From contig NZ_JALZWP010000010.1 in the NCBI RefSeq assembly GCF_023336755.1, forward strand, positions 62,001 through 126,000: DNA of 64,000 nucleotides. The letters are read 5' to 3'. This stretch comes from Roseinatronobacter domitianus (GTDB lineage Bacteria > Pseudomonadota > Alphaproteobacteria > Rhodobacterales > Rhodobacteraceae). Of the stretch, positions 1-7,664 are shown piece by piece; within the stretch, counting starts at the first letter, position 1; each line of letters opens with the position of its first letter. The notes under the pieces were generated by a model that was not told the DNA's origin, did no database searches, and was given only the letters and a program-made list of their open reading frames with translations. The position numbers and the translations under genes are program-made.

Positions 1-780
1 GCCCTTATTGCGGGGCTGATGGTCGCGCTGGCGGCTGGTCCCTTGGGTTGTTTTGTCGTCTGGCGGCGCATGGCCTATTTCGGAGACGCAACCGCCCATG
101 CCGCCATTCTGGGTGTGGCGCTGGCGCTTGGTTTTGCTCTGAACCTGTATGTCGGCATTATCCTGGTCGCGCTGGCCATGGCGATGACGGTCGCGGCCTT
201 GGCGGGCCGTGGCTGGGCAATGGATACCACGCTGGGCGTTCTGGCGCATTCGGCGCTGGCCTGCGGTTTGGTCGCAGTGTCCTATCTGCCCGGTGTTCGG
301 GTGGACCTGACCTCATATTTATTCGGTGACATTCTTGCGGTCACGCGCGCTGATCTGGCCGTGATAGCACTTGGCGCTGGCGCGGTTCTGGCACTGCTGG
401 CATGGCGCTGGCGCGCGCTGCTGACCGCTACCCTGTCCGAAGACCTTGCCCATGCGGCTGGCATAAATCCGGCGCGCGAACGGCTGGTGCTGACCGTGGC
501 GCTGGCGATTGTCGTGGCCGTGTCGCTGAAAATTGTGGGCGCTTTGCTGATTGCTGCCATGCTTATCATCCCTGCCGCAGCCGCGCGGAATGTGGCGCGC
601 ACGCCAGAGGCGATGGCGGTGGGCGCAATCGCGCTTGGCGCGCTGTCGGTCTGGGGCGGGCTGCAACTGTCGCTGTTGCAAGATACGCCCTCTGGCCCGT
701 CCATCGTGGTCGTGGCAGCGGGACTGTTCCTCGCGACAACGCTTGGGCGCGTGGCGCTTCAGAAGCGGTCCACGCGGTAA
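1..780 (+). CDS. znuB: Zinc ABC transporter permease, 5' end outside window
   Basis: Membrane permease of a zinc uptake ABC transporter (ZnuABC), partner of a ZnuC ATPase and ZnuA binding protein. The reading frame is open from base 1; the first ATG at 19 falls inside the conserved N-terminal region, and the residues before it fit the family, so the true start is upstream of the window. The sequence is mostly hydrophobic helices, with the family-typical GPLG, WRRMAYFGD and H(A/S)AILG region near the start and repeated Ala/Leu/Val helices to the end. Its 3' end overlaps the convergent oxidoreductase gene by 22 bases. A manganese or iron homologue of the same family cannot be excluded without the neighbouring znuA and znuC. 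Confidence 0.85.
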   Translation, partial: ALIAGLMVALAAGPLGCFVVWRRMAYFGDATAHAAILGVALALGFALNLYVGIILVALAMAMTVAALAGRGWAMDTTLGVLAHSALACGLVAVSYLPGVRVDLTSYLFGDILAVTRADLAVIALGAGAVLALLAWRWRALLTATLSEDLAHAAGINPARERLVLTVALAIVVAVSLKIVGALLIAAMLIIPAAAARNVARTPEAMAVGAIALGALSVWGGLQLSLLQDTPSGPSIVVVAAGLFLATTLGRVALQKRSTR

Positions 781-1976
781 GGGGCTGGGTCCAGCATCGG
801 CGCGCGCCCTGCTACCATATCGACCACCATTTGCGCGGTCACAGGGGCCAGTGTCAGGCCCAGATGACCGTGGCCATAGGCGTGGATCACATCGGCCCCA
901 CCGCGCGAAGGGCCAATCACGGGCTTAGAGTCCGGGATCGACGGGCGAAACCCCATCCAGCGGCGGGATGGTTCGGGCAGGTCGGGCAAAATGGCCCGCG
1001 CGCCGCGGTCCATCATGGCCCAACGATGCGGTGCAGGCGGGGCGCTTAGCCCCCCAAGTTCCACCGTGCCCGCCACGCGCAGCCGCCCTTGCATAGGGCA
1101 AAAGAAAAACCCGCGCGCGATCGGGCTGGTCTGGCGCGTGAGTGGGTTTTCGGGCAAGTCATATTCCAGATGATAGCCGCGTTCCGTATCCAAAGGCACC
1201 CGGTCGCCTGCCATGGCGGCAAGCCGTTTCGACCACGCGCCAGCCGCCAGCACAACGCGCGCCGCGCGTAGGGTCAGACCGGGACCGGAAAGGGTAATCC
1301 CGCTGGGGTCGCGCGCCAACCGCTCTACCCCAGCCGTGATACGCGGGATATCCGCCACAGCCACGCGCAGGGCGCGCAAAAGCGTGGCAGGGTCATTGAT
1401 CGTGAGTGTGTTGGGAAAGAACGCACCGCCCGCATGGCCGCGCAACGCGGGTTCCAACTGGCCCAATTCGGCATCACTCAGGCTTTCAACACTCACGCCC
1501 AAGTTGCGATAGGGCGCAAGATTCTCCGCCTGTTTCGGCGTCTCATAAAGGTAAATAGAGCCATGCGCTTTAAGCTGCGCGCGGGCGTCAATCTCGTCCG
1601 CGAGGGCGCGCCACATCTGCGCGGACGGGGCCAGAAGGGCTGCAATCGCCTGTGCATTTGCGTGGGCGCGACCGGGCAGACACTCGCGGGCAAAGCGGAT
1701 CAGCCACGGGGCAAGCGTGACCATCGCGGCGTGACGAATGGCCAACGGGCTGTCGCGGTCCAACAGCAGGCGCGGCAGGTTCCGCAGCACATCGGGCGTG
1801 CCGACAGGCATGACGGCGTAATCCGCGATAACCCCGGCATTTCCATAGCTTGCGCCAGTTTCTTCATCTTCTGGTGCAACAAGAACCACCTCATGCCCGG
1901 CTTGATGCAGCCGTAAAGCACAGACCAGCCCCACAACCCCCGCGCCGATCACGGCGATTTCGGCCTGCCGGATCAT
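759..1976 (-). CDS. DadA-like FAD-dependent amino acid oxidoreductase
   Basis: A 405-residue flavoprotein of the DAO/DadA family, which oxidatively deaminates D-amino acids or related amines and passes electrons to the respiratory chain or oxygen. The N-terminus has a dinucleotide-binding motif (VIGAGVVGLVCALRL, residues about 9-23), followed by the GASYGNAGVI segment typical of DadA-like enzymes. The C-terminus carries a GHGHLGLTLAP-type FAD-contact segment. It is the last gene of a leftward operon, starting one base after the stop of the hydroxyacid dehydrogenase. The gene arrangement suggests amino/keto-acid catabolism, but the substrate cannot be told from sequence. Confidence 0.8.
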   Translation of the reverse strand: MIRQAEIAVIGAGVVGLVCALRLHQAGHEVVLVAPEDEETGASYGNAGVIADYAVMPVGTPDVLRNLPRLLLDRDSPLAIRHAAMVTLAPWLIRFARECLPGRAHANAQAIAALLAPSAQMWRALADEIDARAQLKAHGSIYLYETPKQAENLAPYRNLGVSVESLSDAELGQLEPALRGHAGGAFFPNTLTINDPATLLRALRVAVADIPRITAGVERLARDPSGITLSGPGLTLRAARVVLAAGAWSKRLAAMAGDRVPLDTERGYHLEYDLPENPLTRQTSPIARGFFFCPMQGRLRVAGTVELGGLSAPPAPHRWAMMDRGARAILPDLPEPSRRWMGFRPSIPDSKPVIGPSRGGADVIHAYGHGHLGLTLAPVTAQMVVDMVAGRAPMLDPAPYRVDRF

Positions 1977-1977
1977 G

Positions 1978-2931
1978 TCAGACCGGGTTCAGCAGCGGCA
2001 GCCCGTCCAGATGGGCGATGGCGTTGTCGACTGCCATCAGCCCCATCCCCTCGCGGACGTCCAAGGCCGCCGTGCCCAGATGCGGCAGCAGCACGATATT
2101 TTCCATGGCGCGCAGCGCGTCGGGAACCTTTGGCTCATGCTCATAGACATCCAGCCCTGCGCCTGCGATCTGCCCGGCTTGCAAGGCCGCGATCAGCGCG
2201 TTTTCGTCCACCACATCGCCCCGCGCAATATTGACCAGATGGGCGTGGGGTTGCATGGCCGAAAGCGCATCGGCCCCGATCAGGTGGCGCGTTTCTGCGC
2301 CACCCGGAACGGCCAGCACCACGATGTCGGACGCGCCCATCAACTCGTGCAGGCTGCCCACCTGCCGCGCTGGCATGTCCAGCGCCTTGGCCGAGCGGTT
2401 GTGATAGATGACGTCCATCCCCAGCCCGAAATGCGCGCGCCGGGCAATCGCTTGCCCAATGCGCCCCATACCGACAATACCGCAGGTCTTTCCGCCCAGA
2501 TGCAGGCCCAGCATTTGTGTCGGGTGCCAGCCTTGCCATTTTCCCGCGCGCACCATGCGCTCGCCTTCGCCCGCGCGCCGCGCGCTCATCAGCATCAGCA
2601 TAAGGGCAATGTCGGCGGTCGCTTCTGTCACGGCACCCGGCGTATTGGTCACGGCAATGCCCATGGCCTTGGCGGCGGCCACGTCGATATGGTTATACCC
2701 GACCCCGAAATTGGCCAGCAATTTACAGCGCGCACCATCCATCCCGTCGAACACTTCGGCTGTGAACATGTCGCCCAAGGTCGGCAATACGACGTCATAC
2801 AGCACCAGTGCCGCGCGCATTTCGCCCTTTTTCAAGGGGGTTGTCTGGTCGCGCAAGGTCACGTTGAATCGCTCGCGCGCGCGGGTCAGGACACGGTCGG
2901 GCAACGGGCGGGTGATGTAGAGTTCAGCCAT
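1978..2931 (-). CDS. D-2-hydroxyacid dehydrogenase (glyoxylate/hydroxypyruvate reductase type)
   Basis: A 317-residue NAD(P)H-dependent enzyme that reduces 2-oxoacids such as glyoxylate or hydroxypyruvate to D-2-hydroxyacids. Visible features are the nucleotide-binding GIVGMGRIGQAIARRA stretch in the middle, the catalytic Arg in VNIARGDVV, and the catalytic His in LLPHLGTAA near the C-terminus. Length is normal for the family. A GGGACAG ribosome-binding site precedes the ATG. It lies between the CsaA-like and DadA-like genes in one operon with very short gaps. The exact 2-oxoacid substrate is an inference. Confidence 0.85.
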   Translation of the reverse strand: MAELYITRPLPDRVLTRARERFNVTLRDQTTPLKKGEMRAALVLYDVVLPTLGDMFTAEVFDGMDGARCKLLANFGVGYNHIDVAAAKAMGIAVTNTPGAVTEATADIALMLMLMSARRAGEGERMVRAGKWQGWHPTQMLGLHLGGKTCGIVGMGRIGQAIARRAHFGLGMDVIYHNRSAKALDMPARQVGSLHELMGASDIVVLAVPGGAETRHLIGADALSAMQPHAHLVNIARGDVVDENALIAALQAGQIAGAGLDVYEHEPKVPDALRAMENIVLLPHLGTAALDVREGMGLMAVDNAIAHLDGLPLLNPV

Positions 2932-2940
2932 GATCTGTCC

Positions 2941-3276
2941 CTAATGCATCCGCGCGCCCAGCGGCACAGAATGGTCCGGCGCGATAAGTGAGATTTGCCC
3001 GGCATCGTCGGATGCGCCCAGCACAAGCACTTCGGACATGAAGGGGCCGATCTGCCGGGGTGGAAAATTGACCACAGCCATGACCTGCCGCCCGATAAGG
3101 GCTTCGGGCGCGTAATGCGCGGTAATCTGCGCCGAGGATTTCTTGACGCCAATCTCTGCCCCGAAATCGACCCAGAGCTTGATCGCGGGTTTGCGCGCTT
3201 CGGGGAAGGGTTCGGCATGGGTCACGCGGCCCACGCGGATATCGACCTTTTGGAAATCATCGAAACTGAGGGTCAT
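2941..3276 (-). CDS. CsaA-like tRNA-binding domain protein
   Basis: A 111-residue stand-alone tRNA-binding (EMAP-II/CsaA type OB-fold) protein. In other bacteria CsaA binds tRNA and has been linked to protein export as a chaperone. The family pattern is seen at the start (DIRVGRVTHAEPFPEARKPA), then KLWVDFG, then QVMAVVNFPPRQIGPFMSEVLVLG. Length matches CsaA. Its ATG overlaps the proC stop by four bases, so translation is probably coupled to proC. Family assignment is firm; the role in this organism is unknown. Confidence 0.85.
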   Translation of the reverse strand: MTLSFDDFQKVDIRVGRVTHAEPFPEARKPAIKLWVDFGAEIGVKKSSAQITAHYAPEALIGRQVMAVVNFPPRQIGPFMSEVLVLGASDDAGQISLIAPDHSVPLGARMH

Positions 3277-4079
3277 TGCGCCAACTCTTGCGAACGGTCG
3301 GCGGCGGCCTTGATCGCGCGCGCCATCAGCGGCGGCAAGCCGTTGGTGTCATCCATGAGAACCGCCAGCGCTGCGGCAGTGGTGCCGTTCGGGCTGGTGA
3401 CATTTTCGCGCAGGGTGGCGGCGCTTTCGGGGCTGTCTTCGGCCAGCTTCGCGGCTCCGATAACGGTGGCGCGGGCCAGTTGCATCGCCAGATCGGGCGC
3501 CAGCCCTTGCGCGACGCCAGCTTGCGCCATGGCTTCGATCAGGTGAAAAATATAAGCCGGTCCAGACCCCGACAGGCCGGTGACGGCATCCATCTGGTCC
3601 TCGGATTGCAAGGCGACGACCTGCCCGATAGCCGATAAAAGCTGCTTGGCCTGTCCCAGATGCTGTGCGCTGGCCTGGTCATTCCCGATAATGGCGGAAA
3701 TTCCGGCACCGACAGCGGCGGGCGTGTTGGGCATGGCGCGGATAATGGGGCATTGCGCGCCCAAGGCGTCTGCCAACCGTGCCAGCGTGGTTCCCGCCGC
3801 AATGGAGATGAACAGGGTCTCCCCCTCGCCCAAGGCTGCAAGCTGGGGCAGCGCTGCTCCCATCATTTGCGGTTTCACGGCCAGCAACGCGACCGCAGGG
3901 GCCGGGGGAATGCCCGCATTGATCTGCACACCGGTGCCGCGCAACCAGTCAGAGGGGTTCGGGTCAATGACATAAACCGCGCCGGGTTCCACCCCTTGCG
4001 CCAGCCAGCCTGCCAGCATGGCCGACCCCATCTTGCCACAGCCCAACAGCACAATGCCGCGTGCGTTTATGTCATCCAT
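3273..4079 (-). CDS. proC: Pyrroline-5-carboxylate reductase
   Basis: Catalyses the last step of proline biosynthesis, NAD(P)H-dependent reduction of 1-pyrroline-5-carboxylate to proline, in the cytosol. The protein of about 268 residues has the N-terminal LLGCGKMGSAML nucleotide-binding loop, the RAMPNTPAAVGAGISA segment, and the C-terminal GLSGSGPAY and NVTSPNGTTAAAL signatures. The ATG at 4079 places the Rossmann strand at the usual distance; the open frame extends upstream to 4121 but those residues do not look like family sequence. YbjN lies upstream and the CsaA-like gene overlaps downstream, an arrangement common in Rhodobacterales. Confidence 0.93.
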   Translation of the reverse strand: MDDINARGIVLLGCGKMGSAMLAGWLAQGVEPGAVYVIDPNPSDWLRGTGVQINAGIPPAPAVALLAVKPQMMGAALPQLAALGEGETLFISIAAGTTLARLADALGAQCPIIRAMPNTPAAVGAGISAIIGNDQASAQHLGQAKQLLSAIGQVVALQSEDQMDAVTGLSGSGPAYIFHLIEAMAQAGVAQGLAPDLAMQLARATVIGAAKLAEDSPESAATLRENVTSPNGTTAAALAVLMDDTNGLPPLMARAIKAAADRSQELAQ

Positions 4080-4165
4080 GACCCAACCCCGGTTTGCCTT
4101 GGCCGCATCATGCGCTTGCACCAGCCAAGGTTCAAGAGGTCATGGTCAGCCCGTTGCGTCTGATG

Positions 4166-4669
4166 TCAGGCGCGCCCGACGGCATCCGCCAAGGCCAGAT
4201 CCAACGCGGCCTTCGGGCTGTGCCCGGCCCATGCCACAAGCTGAAATGCCGGGTAGAACCGTTCTGCCGCCGTGATCGCGCTGCGCAACATCCGGTCAAT
4301 CTGGTCAATTCCGGCGGGTTGTTCATCCGACAATAGCAGACCGTAGCGCCAGACCATAAGGCGCTGCGCCTCCCAAAAGCTGAAGGACCCAGACCAGACC
4401 ATGTCATTGGCGCGGCTTAGGGTTTCATAAAGCGCGGGCATGGCAGCTTCGGGCGGGTCCATTTCGAAGGTGCAGATCAGCCGCAGAACATCGCCGCTTG
4501 GCGCAAGTGCCAGCGACAGGCTATAGCGGCGCCATTGGCCCTCGATCACCATTGCAATCTGATCTTCGGCCAAACGGTCGAAATCCCAGTCATGATGAGT
4601 GGCCAGCGTCTCGACCATATCGATCGGGTGGATGTCGTCGTTGGAAAGATAAAGCTCGCCTGCCGACAT
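4166..4669 (-). CDS. YbjN domain-containing protein
   Basis: A 167-residue cytosolic protein of the YbjN family, whose members are small sensory or chaperone-like proteins of uncertain function. The N-terminus (HPIDMVETLATHHDWDFDR) and the central RYSLSLALAPSGDVLRLICTF strand pattern fit the family, and length is usual. It is the first gene of the leftward group that includes proC, 86 bases upstream of it. No catalytic residues are recognised. In alphaproteobacteria this gene commonly sits next to proC, which supports the call. Confidence 0.75.
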   Translation of the reverse strand: MSAGELYLSNDDIHPIDMVETLATHHDWDFDRLAEDQIAMVIEGQWRRYSLSLALAPSGDVLRLICTFEMDPPEAAMPALYETLSRANDMVWSGSFSFWEAQRLMVWRYGLLLSDEQPAGIDQIDRMLRSAITAAERFYPAFQLVAWAGHSPKAALDLALADAVGRA

Positions 4670-5004
4670 ATCCGCCTCATACTTCTACGCGCGCCTGCAT
4701 CAAATACACAAGGCGCTGTGTTAACCGCTAATTATTCCAACGCAACTTCGCGCGCTTACTATATATGGTGTCCGCAAAGCAAGTTTCTGTAAAGGCTTTT
4801 CTGCCCAGAACGCGATTTTGCTGTGGATAGTTGTGCGTTGACAGAGATATCTGCACATACCAGAAGACCCCAAAAGTGGACGGGCTGTGTCTTAAAGGAG
4901 CCGTTGAAGTCTTGTTTTAAAGGGGATTTCAAAAACTAGGTCGCAGTCCGGAGCCATTGGAACCTGGAACTTCGGTTCCATGTTCGCGCAAGGTATTGAG
5001 AACA
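4670..5004. other. Intergenic stretch, no gene recognised
   Basis: No supported open reading frame is seen. The region is noticeably more AT-rich than the flanks around 4720-4900. It contains the upstream region of the ybjN-proC operon at its left end and a GGAAC...GTTCC inverted pair near 4959-4980. It forms the left edge of a decayed patch. Confidence 0.5.
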
Positions 5005-5041
5005 TGGCAGAAAAGAACAGCGCGCCCGCAATGGGGCGCGC
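5005..5041 (-). terminator. Probable rho-independent terminator of the small secreted-protein gene
   Basis: Perfect 8-bp stem (GCGCGCCC, 5020-5027, with GGGCGCGC, 5034-5041) and a 6-base loop. Read on the minus strand it is followed by a T-rich run (TGTTCTTTTC). It lies about 37 bases past the ancestral stop codon of the disrupted gene at 5078-5398. Confidence 0.6.
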
Positions 5042-5077
5042 ATCCAACATGGAACTGTTTTTCGGAGGGCCAAAACC

Positions 5078-5398
5078 TTATTCGATGAAGCCAAAGTGGC
5101 GGGCCGTGCGCTCGACCGACCGGCAATGTGCCGTGAGCGCGCTACCCGACATGCCCGAATTTTGGAAGGTAGATCCGTCCACCATCATCTGCAACGTGCC
5201 CGGAAAGCTCATGTCCGAGGGGTCCGTATTCTCATCGATCTAGTCCGACACTGCGCTTTGATCAAAGGTCAGGCCGCACAGATCCTCTGCGGCAATGACT
5301 GTTCCAAGTTCGGTCGCCCGTTGCATAGATTCGAAATTCTGTGCGTTTGCCATCGAACACACAAACAACACGGGCAGGCCCAGAAACAGGTTTCGCAT
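5078..5398 (-). pseudogene. Small secreted protein gene interrupted by an in-frame TAG
   Basis: The frame from ATG 5398 encodes a signal peptide (MRNLFLGLPVLFVCSMANAQ) and a short mature part, and meets TAG at 5240-5242 after 52 codons. Past the TAG the same frame stays open for another 53 codons to TAA at 5078, and that part looks like real protein: it contains SFPGTLQMMVDG, TAHCRSVERTARHFGFIE and a second cysteine. From memory the whole resembles a small periplasmic two-cysteine protein common in Rhodobacterales, where a Trp would fit the TAG position (TGG to TAG). Function is unknown. Upstream, the S24 repressor remnant runs in the same frame into this gene without a stop. Confidence 0.7.
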
Positions 5399-6107
5399 AA
5401 TAGTTCTTTCAGTTTCCGATCCCCAATTATGCCCCGACCAGACGACTCGTCCAAGGATGTTCTGGCTGACGTGGTTCATGCCTTCACCGACGCGGTGATC
5501 GGGCGCGTGTTTTGGGTTGTCGGAGCGCAGGATCAGGGCAGTTTCGGGGATGACCTCGATCCGTTTGATGCGCAGCGCGTCGCCGTCGATAAAGGCGTAA
5601 ATCTTGCCGGATCGGATATGGGTTTTGCGCTGGTCGATCATGACCAGGTCGCCGTGGTAGATGGCGGGATCCATGCTGTCACCGCGCACGGTGGATCAGG
5701 AAGCTGTCGCCGGGGCTGATGCCCTGACTGGCGAGCCAGCGCCTGGAGAATGCCAGGTGATCGACCGGGTCGCCCTCCGGGTTGATCCTGCCGTCCCCTA
5801 CCGCCGCAGATACATCGAAGCGACGGATCGTGTCGAATTCGGTGCCGTCAATCAAGGCGGTCGGGGCCTGCGTCGATGCTCGCGGCACGCCCAGGCTCAT
5901 TTGCAGATCGAGGTAAGAGAATAGGGCATCGATCTTGTCCAAGCCGGGAATTCGGCCCGCTCGAATGTCACGTATCAACCCATCGTGACCGACCACATCC
6001 AGAGACGCGCGGCGTGCCGAGACCCCCTTCCGCAAGAGTGCAGGTTCAATTGGTTCGTGGATATTCGAAGCGAAATCGTTATATTTCGAAGTGTTATCCG
6101 ACATCAT
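5399..6107 (-). pseudogene. Phage-type HTH/S24 peptidase repressor, frameshifted
   Basis: Two overlapping frames together make one C1/LexA-like repressor. The 5' part (6107 to about 5690) has an N-terminal helix-turn-helix (LLRKGVSARRASLDV...LIRDIRAGR, residues about 24-50) and a linker, and ends at a TGA just after FLIH. The 3' part in the next frame carries the S24 protease domain, with the serine in VRGDSMDP, then GDLVMIDQ, and the lysine in DALRIKRIEV. A one-base difference near 5685 (CACC before GTGCGCGGTGAC) separates them; removing it joins FLIH to VRGDSMDP. The 3' frame also lacks a stop and runs into the neighbouring secreted-protein gene. Either the gene is dead or there is a sequencing error. 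Confidence 0.8.
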
Positions 6108-6165
6108 ACGGAAGGCTACACCGAGAATAAGATAAATTCATCTGACTCGTTGCGGTAAGGCGTAG

Positions 6166-6354
6166 ATGTCTAGATCTTGTAAGATATGTAGTCTTATCAA
6201 GCGCATGGAAAACGAGCCTTACAAAAATCTAGTGGCGCTCTGCGATGCATATGCGCAGCACGCGAACTTGAGCCACTGGCGGGTCTCTTTTCGCGCTCGT
6301 GGCGATGGGCAGTGGACCTGTCGCGTATTTGTGCCGCTCCAAGTGCTCGTTTGA
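6166..6354 (+). CDS. Small hypothetical protein, divergent from the repressor, possibly truncated
   Basis: A 62-residue ORF starting 58 bases from the divergent repressor start. Its middle (LVALCDAYAQHANLSHWRVSFRARGDGQ) resembles, from memory, short Rhodobacterales proteins often found near phage-type regulators, which have a longer Cys-containing C-terminal part after the GDGQ. Here the sequence after GDGQ does not continue that pattern and stops soon, so it may be a 3'-truncated or frameshifted remnant. No clear ribosome-binding site is seen. Function unknown. Confidence 0.45.
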   Translation: MSRSCKICSLIKRMENEPYKNLVALCDAYAQHANLSHWRVSFRARGDGQWTCRVFVPLQVLV

Positions 6355-6366
6355 GCAACCTCCCGT

Positions 6367-6522
6367 TCAAAAGCGACCGGACTTTTCCAGCCCAATGCTG
6401 AGTGCTGGCGCCGAATCTTGGGTTACGGTGCTAAGGTCGGAATTACAGGCCCTTACAGCGGTTTCCCACTCTTCGAGGGTATCCAGCAGAGAGTTCAATG
6501 TTTCTCTCTCCAGCTGCACCAT
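6367..6522 (-). CDS. Very small ORF or gene fragment with coiled-coil-like composition
   Basis: A 51-codon frame from ATG 6522 to TGA at 6367. The product (LERETLNSLLDTLEEWETAV...) is rich in Leu/Glu in a helix-like spacing and looks more protein-like than the opposite strand. The frame is open a little further upstream without an ATG, to a stop near 6580. It sits across the 20-bp inverted repeat. It could be the tail of a decayed gene; no family is recognised. Confidence 0.3.
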   Translation of the reverse strand: MVQLERETLNSLLDTLEEWETAVRACNSDLSTVTQDSAPALSIGLEKSGRF

Positions 6523-6544
6523 TTCCCAAGATTCGGCGCCAGCA
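6403..6544. repeat. Perfect 20-bp inverted repeat enclosing 102 bp
   Basis: Bases 6403-6422 (TGCTGGCGCCGAATCTTGGG) are exactly reverse-complementary to 6525-6544. The inner 102 bases are not palindromic. No transposase is present. The arms could be ends of a tiny non-autonomous element or invertible segment; no target duplication is obvious. Confidence 0.7.
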
Positions 6545-6652
6545 AGACCATGGCGATTTGCGCCACTGGAAATCTTCGGCGTTCAGGCTGGTTTTATCCC
6601 CAAGCAAGCCAGAAAATGCCGGCACAGGCTGCTTGATGACAATCGGTCCCTG

Positions 6653-6716
6653 CCCCGGGCTTGACCTGGGGCCTTTTGGCCAAGCCACCCCAGAGGTCCC
6701 GGGTCAAGCCCGGGAC
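6653..6716. repeat. Two-hairpin palindromic element, copy 1
   Basis: Left hairpin CCCCGGGCTTGACCTGGGG (one mismatch), a GCCTTTTGGCC-type spacer, and right hairpin GTCCCGGGTCAAGCCCGGGAC with a perfect 8-bp stem. It closely resembles the element at 37858-37929 and, with changes, the segment inside valS at 22945-23007. It lies just downstream of the tetR gene stop. Confidence 0.75.
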
Positions 6717-6746
6717 ATGGCGCGCTTGGGTTTGACCGTCTGCGCG

Positions 6747-7376
6747 CTATGGGTCAGGCGGGTCGTCCTGCGTCAACAGACCCAGACCTCGCAGGTAGAT
6801 ACCGATGCCGGATTCCAACAAATCCTCTGGCGAAAACGGCGCGCGAGCACCCGGCGCGCCACGTGCATGAAGTTCCACGATCCCGTGGCTCATTGCAGAG
6901 ATATGCGCCGCGAACATTTCTGGGGGGGGGCGCTGAGCTTCGGGGATACGCGCCGACAGGTCAGCCGCGGCGCGCAACAGAACGCCATTCGCGCGCGCTG
7001 ATGCAGCGGCAAGCTCGGATGTGGCGCGCGGCGATATACCCGATTCGAACATCGCCACATAATGTCCGGGATGCGCGCGCGCAAAGGCCAGATAGGCGCG
7101 CCCGACGGCCTCAAAAGCGGCAAGCGGCGAAGGCTGACCATCCTTATAGGCGTATTCCAGAAGGTCCGCGAACAGAATAAATCCTTGCCGCGCCAGTTCG
7201 GTAATCAAATCCTCGCGCCCCGTGAAATGGCGGTAAGGGGCGGCTGCGGAGACATCTGCCAGCTTCGCGGCCTCGGCCATGGTAAAGCCGTGCGGCCCGC
7301 GATCTGCGATCAGGGTCAGTGCGGCCTCGACCAGGGCCTGTTTCAGATTACCATGATGATAGCCGCGTTTTGTCAT
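6747..7376 (-). CDS. TetR/AcrR family transcriptional regulator
   Basis: A 209-residue DNA-binding regulator. The start at ATG 7376 (MTKRGYHHGNLKQALVEAA) is the family-typical beginning; the open frame extends further upstream to 7538 but runs into the SRP RNA gene. The helix-turn-helix is at about residues 28-50 (FTMAEAAKLADVSAAAPYRHF). The C-terminal ligand-binding domain has the WHG-like pattern of this subgroup (HISAMSHGIVELHARG). The gene points away from ffs. The target and ligand are unknown; a run of nine G on the plus strand near 6920 lies within the gene without breaking the frame. Confidence 0.85.
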   Translation of the reverse strand: MTKRGYHHGNLKQALVEAALTLIADRGPHGFTMAEAAKLADVSAAAPYRHFTGREDLITELARQGFILFADLLEYAYKDGQPSPLAAFEAVGRAYLAFARAHPGHYVAMFESGISPRATSELAAASARANGVLLRAAADLSARIPEAQRPPPEMFAAHISAMSHGIVELHARGAPGARAPFSPEDLLESGIGIYLRGLGLLTQDDPPDP

Positions 7377-7471
7377 GATGGTGGTTTTAGCGGGGAAAAC
7401 CGCCAAGGGAAAACGGTTTCCACGCGAGCGCGCGGGGTTGCATCGGACCAGCGGAGCGACTAGATCAGCGC

Positions 7472-7569
7472 GTGAGAGGCTGGCGCGGGCGAACGCCTTG
7501 CCAACCCGGTCAGGTCCGGAAGGAAGCAGCCGCAGCATTTTCCGTTCGGGTCGCTGTCCAGTCTCTCAC
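7472..7569 (+). ncRNA. ffs: Signal recognition particle RNA (4.5S type)
   Basis: A ~98-base bacterial SRP RNA that binds Ffh in co-translational protein targeting. The diagnostic apical segment GGTCAGGTCCGGAAGGAAGC is present at about 7508-7527, followed by the matching GCAGCC/GGGTCGCTG side. The ends pair through GTGAGAG (7472-7478) with CTCTCAC (7563-7569). Ends are set from this stem and may be off by a few bases. Confidence 0.92.
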
Positions 7570-7664
7570 CCTTCCCTGCAGATATAGTTAACTGGTGACA
7601 TGTCATCGGGTCGCGCGCTACCGTGGGTTGCGGGCGCGCCCTGCGCCCAGAAGGGAGCACAGAC

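Noticed and set aside
1975-2991. 338-codon plus-strand frame opposite the hydroxyacid dehydrogenase
   Set aside because: Antisense shadow typical of GC-rich DNA; the minus strand encodes a clear enzyme with all motifs, and the plus product is His/Gln/Arg-rich without family pattern.
5240-5242. TAG read as pyrrolysine or other recoding
   Set aside because: No reason to expect amber recoding in this group; the neighbouring repressor is also broken, so a nonsense mutation is simpler.
6915-6930. Run of nine G in the tetR gene as a frameshift site
   Set aside because: The TetR frame is continuous across it and both halves fit the family.
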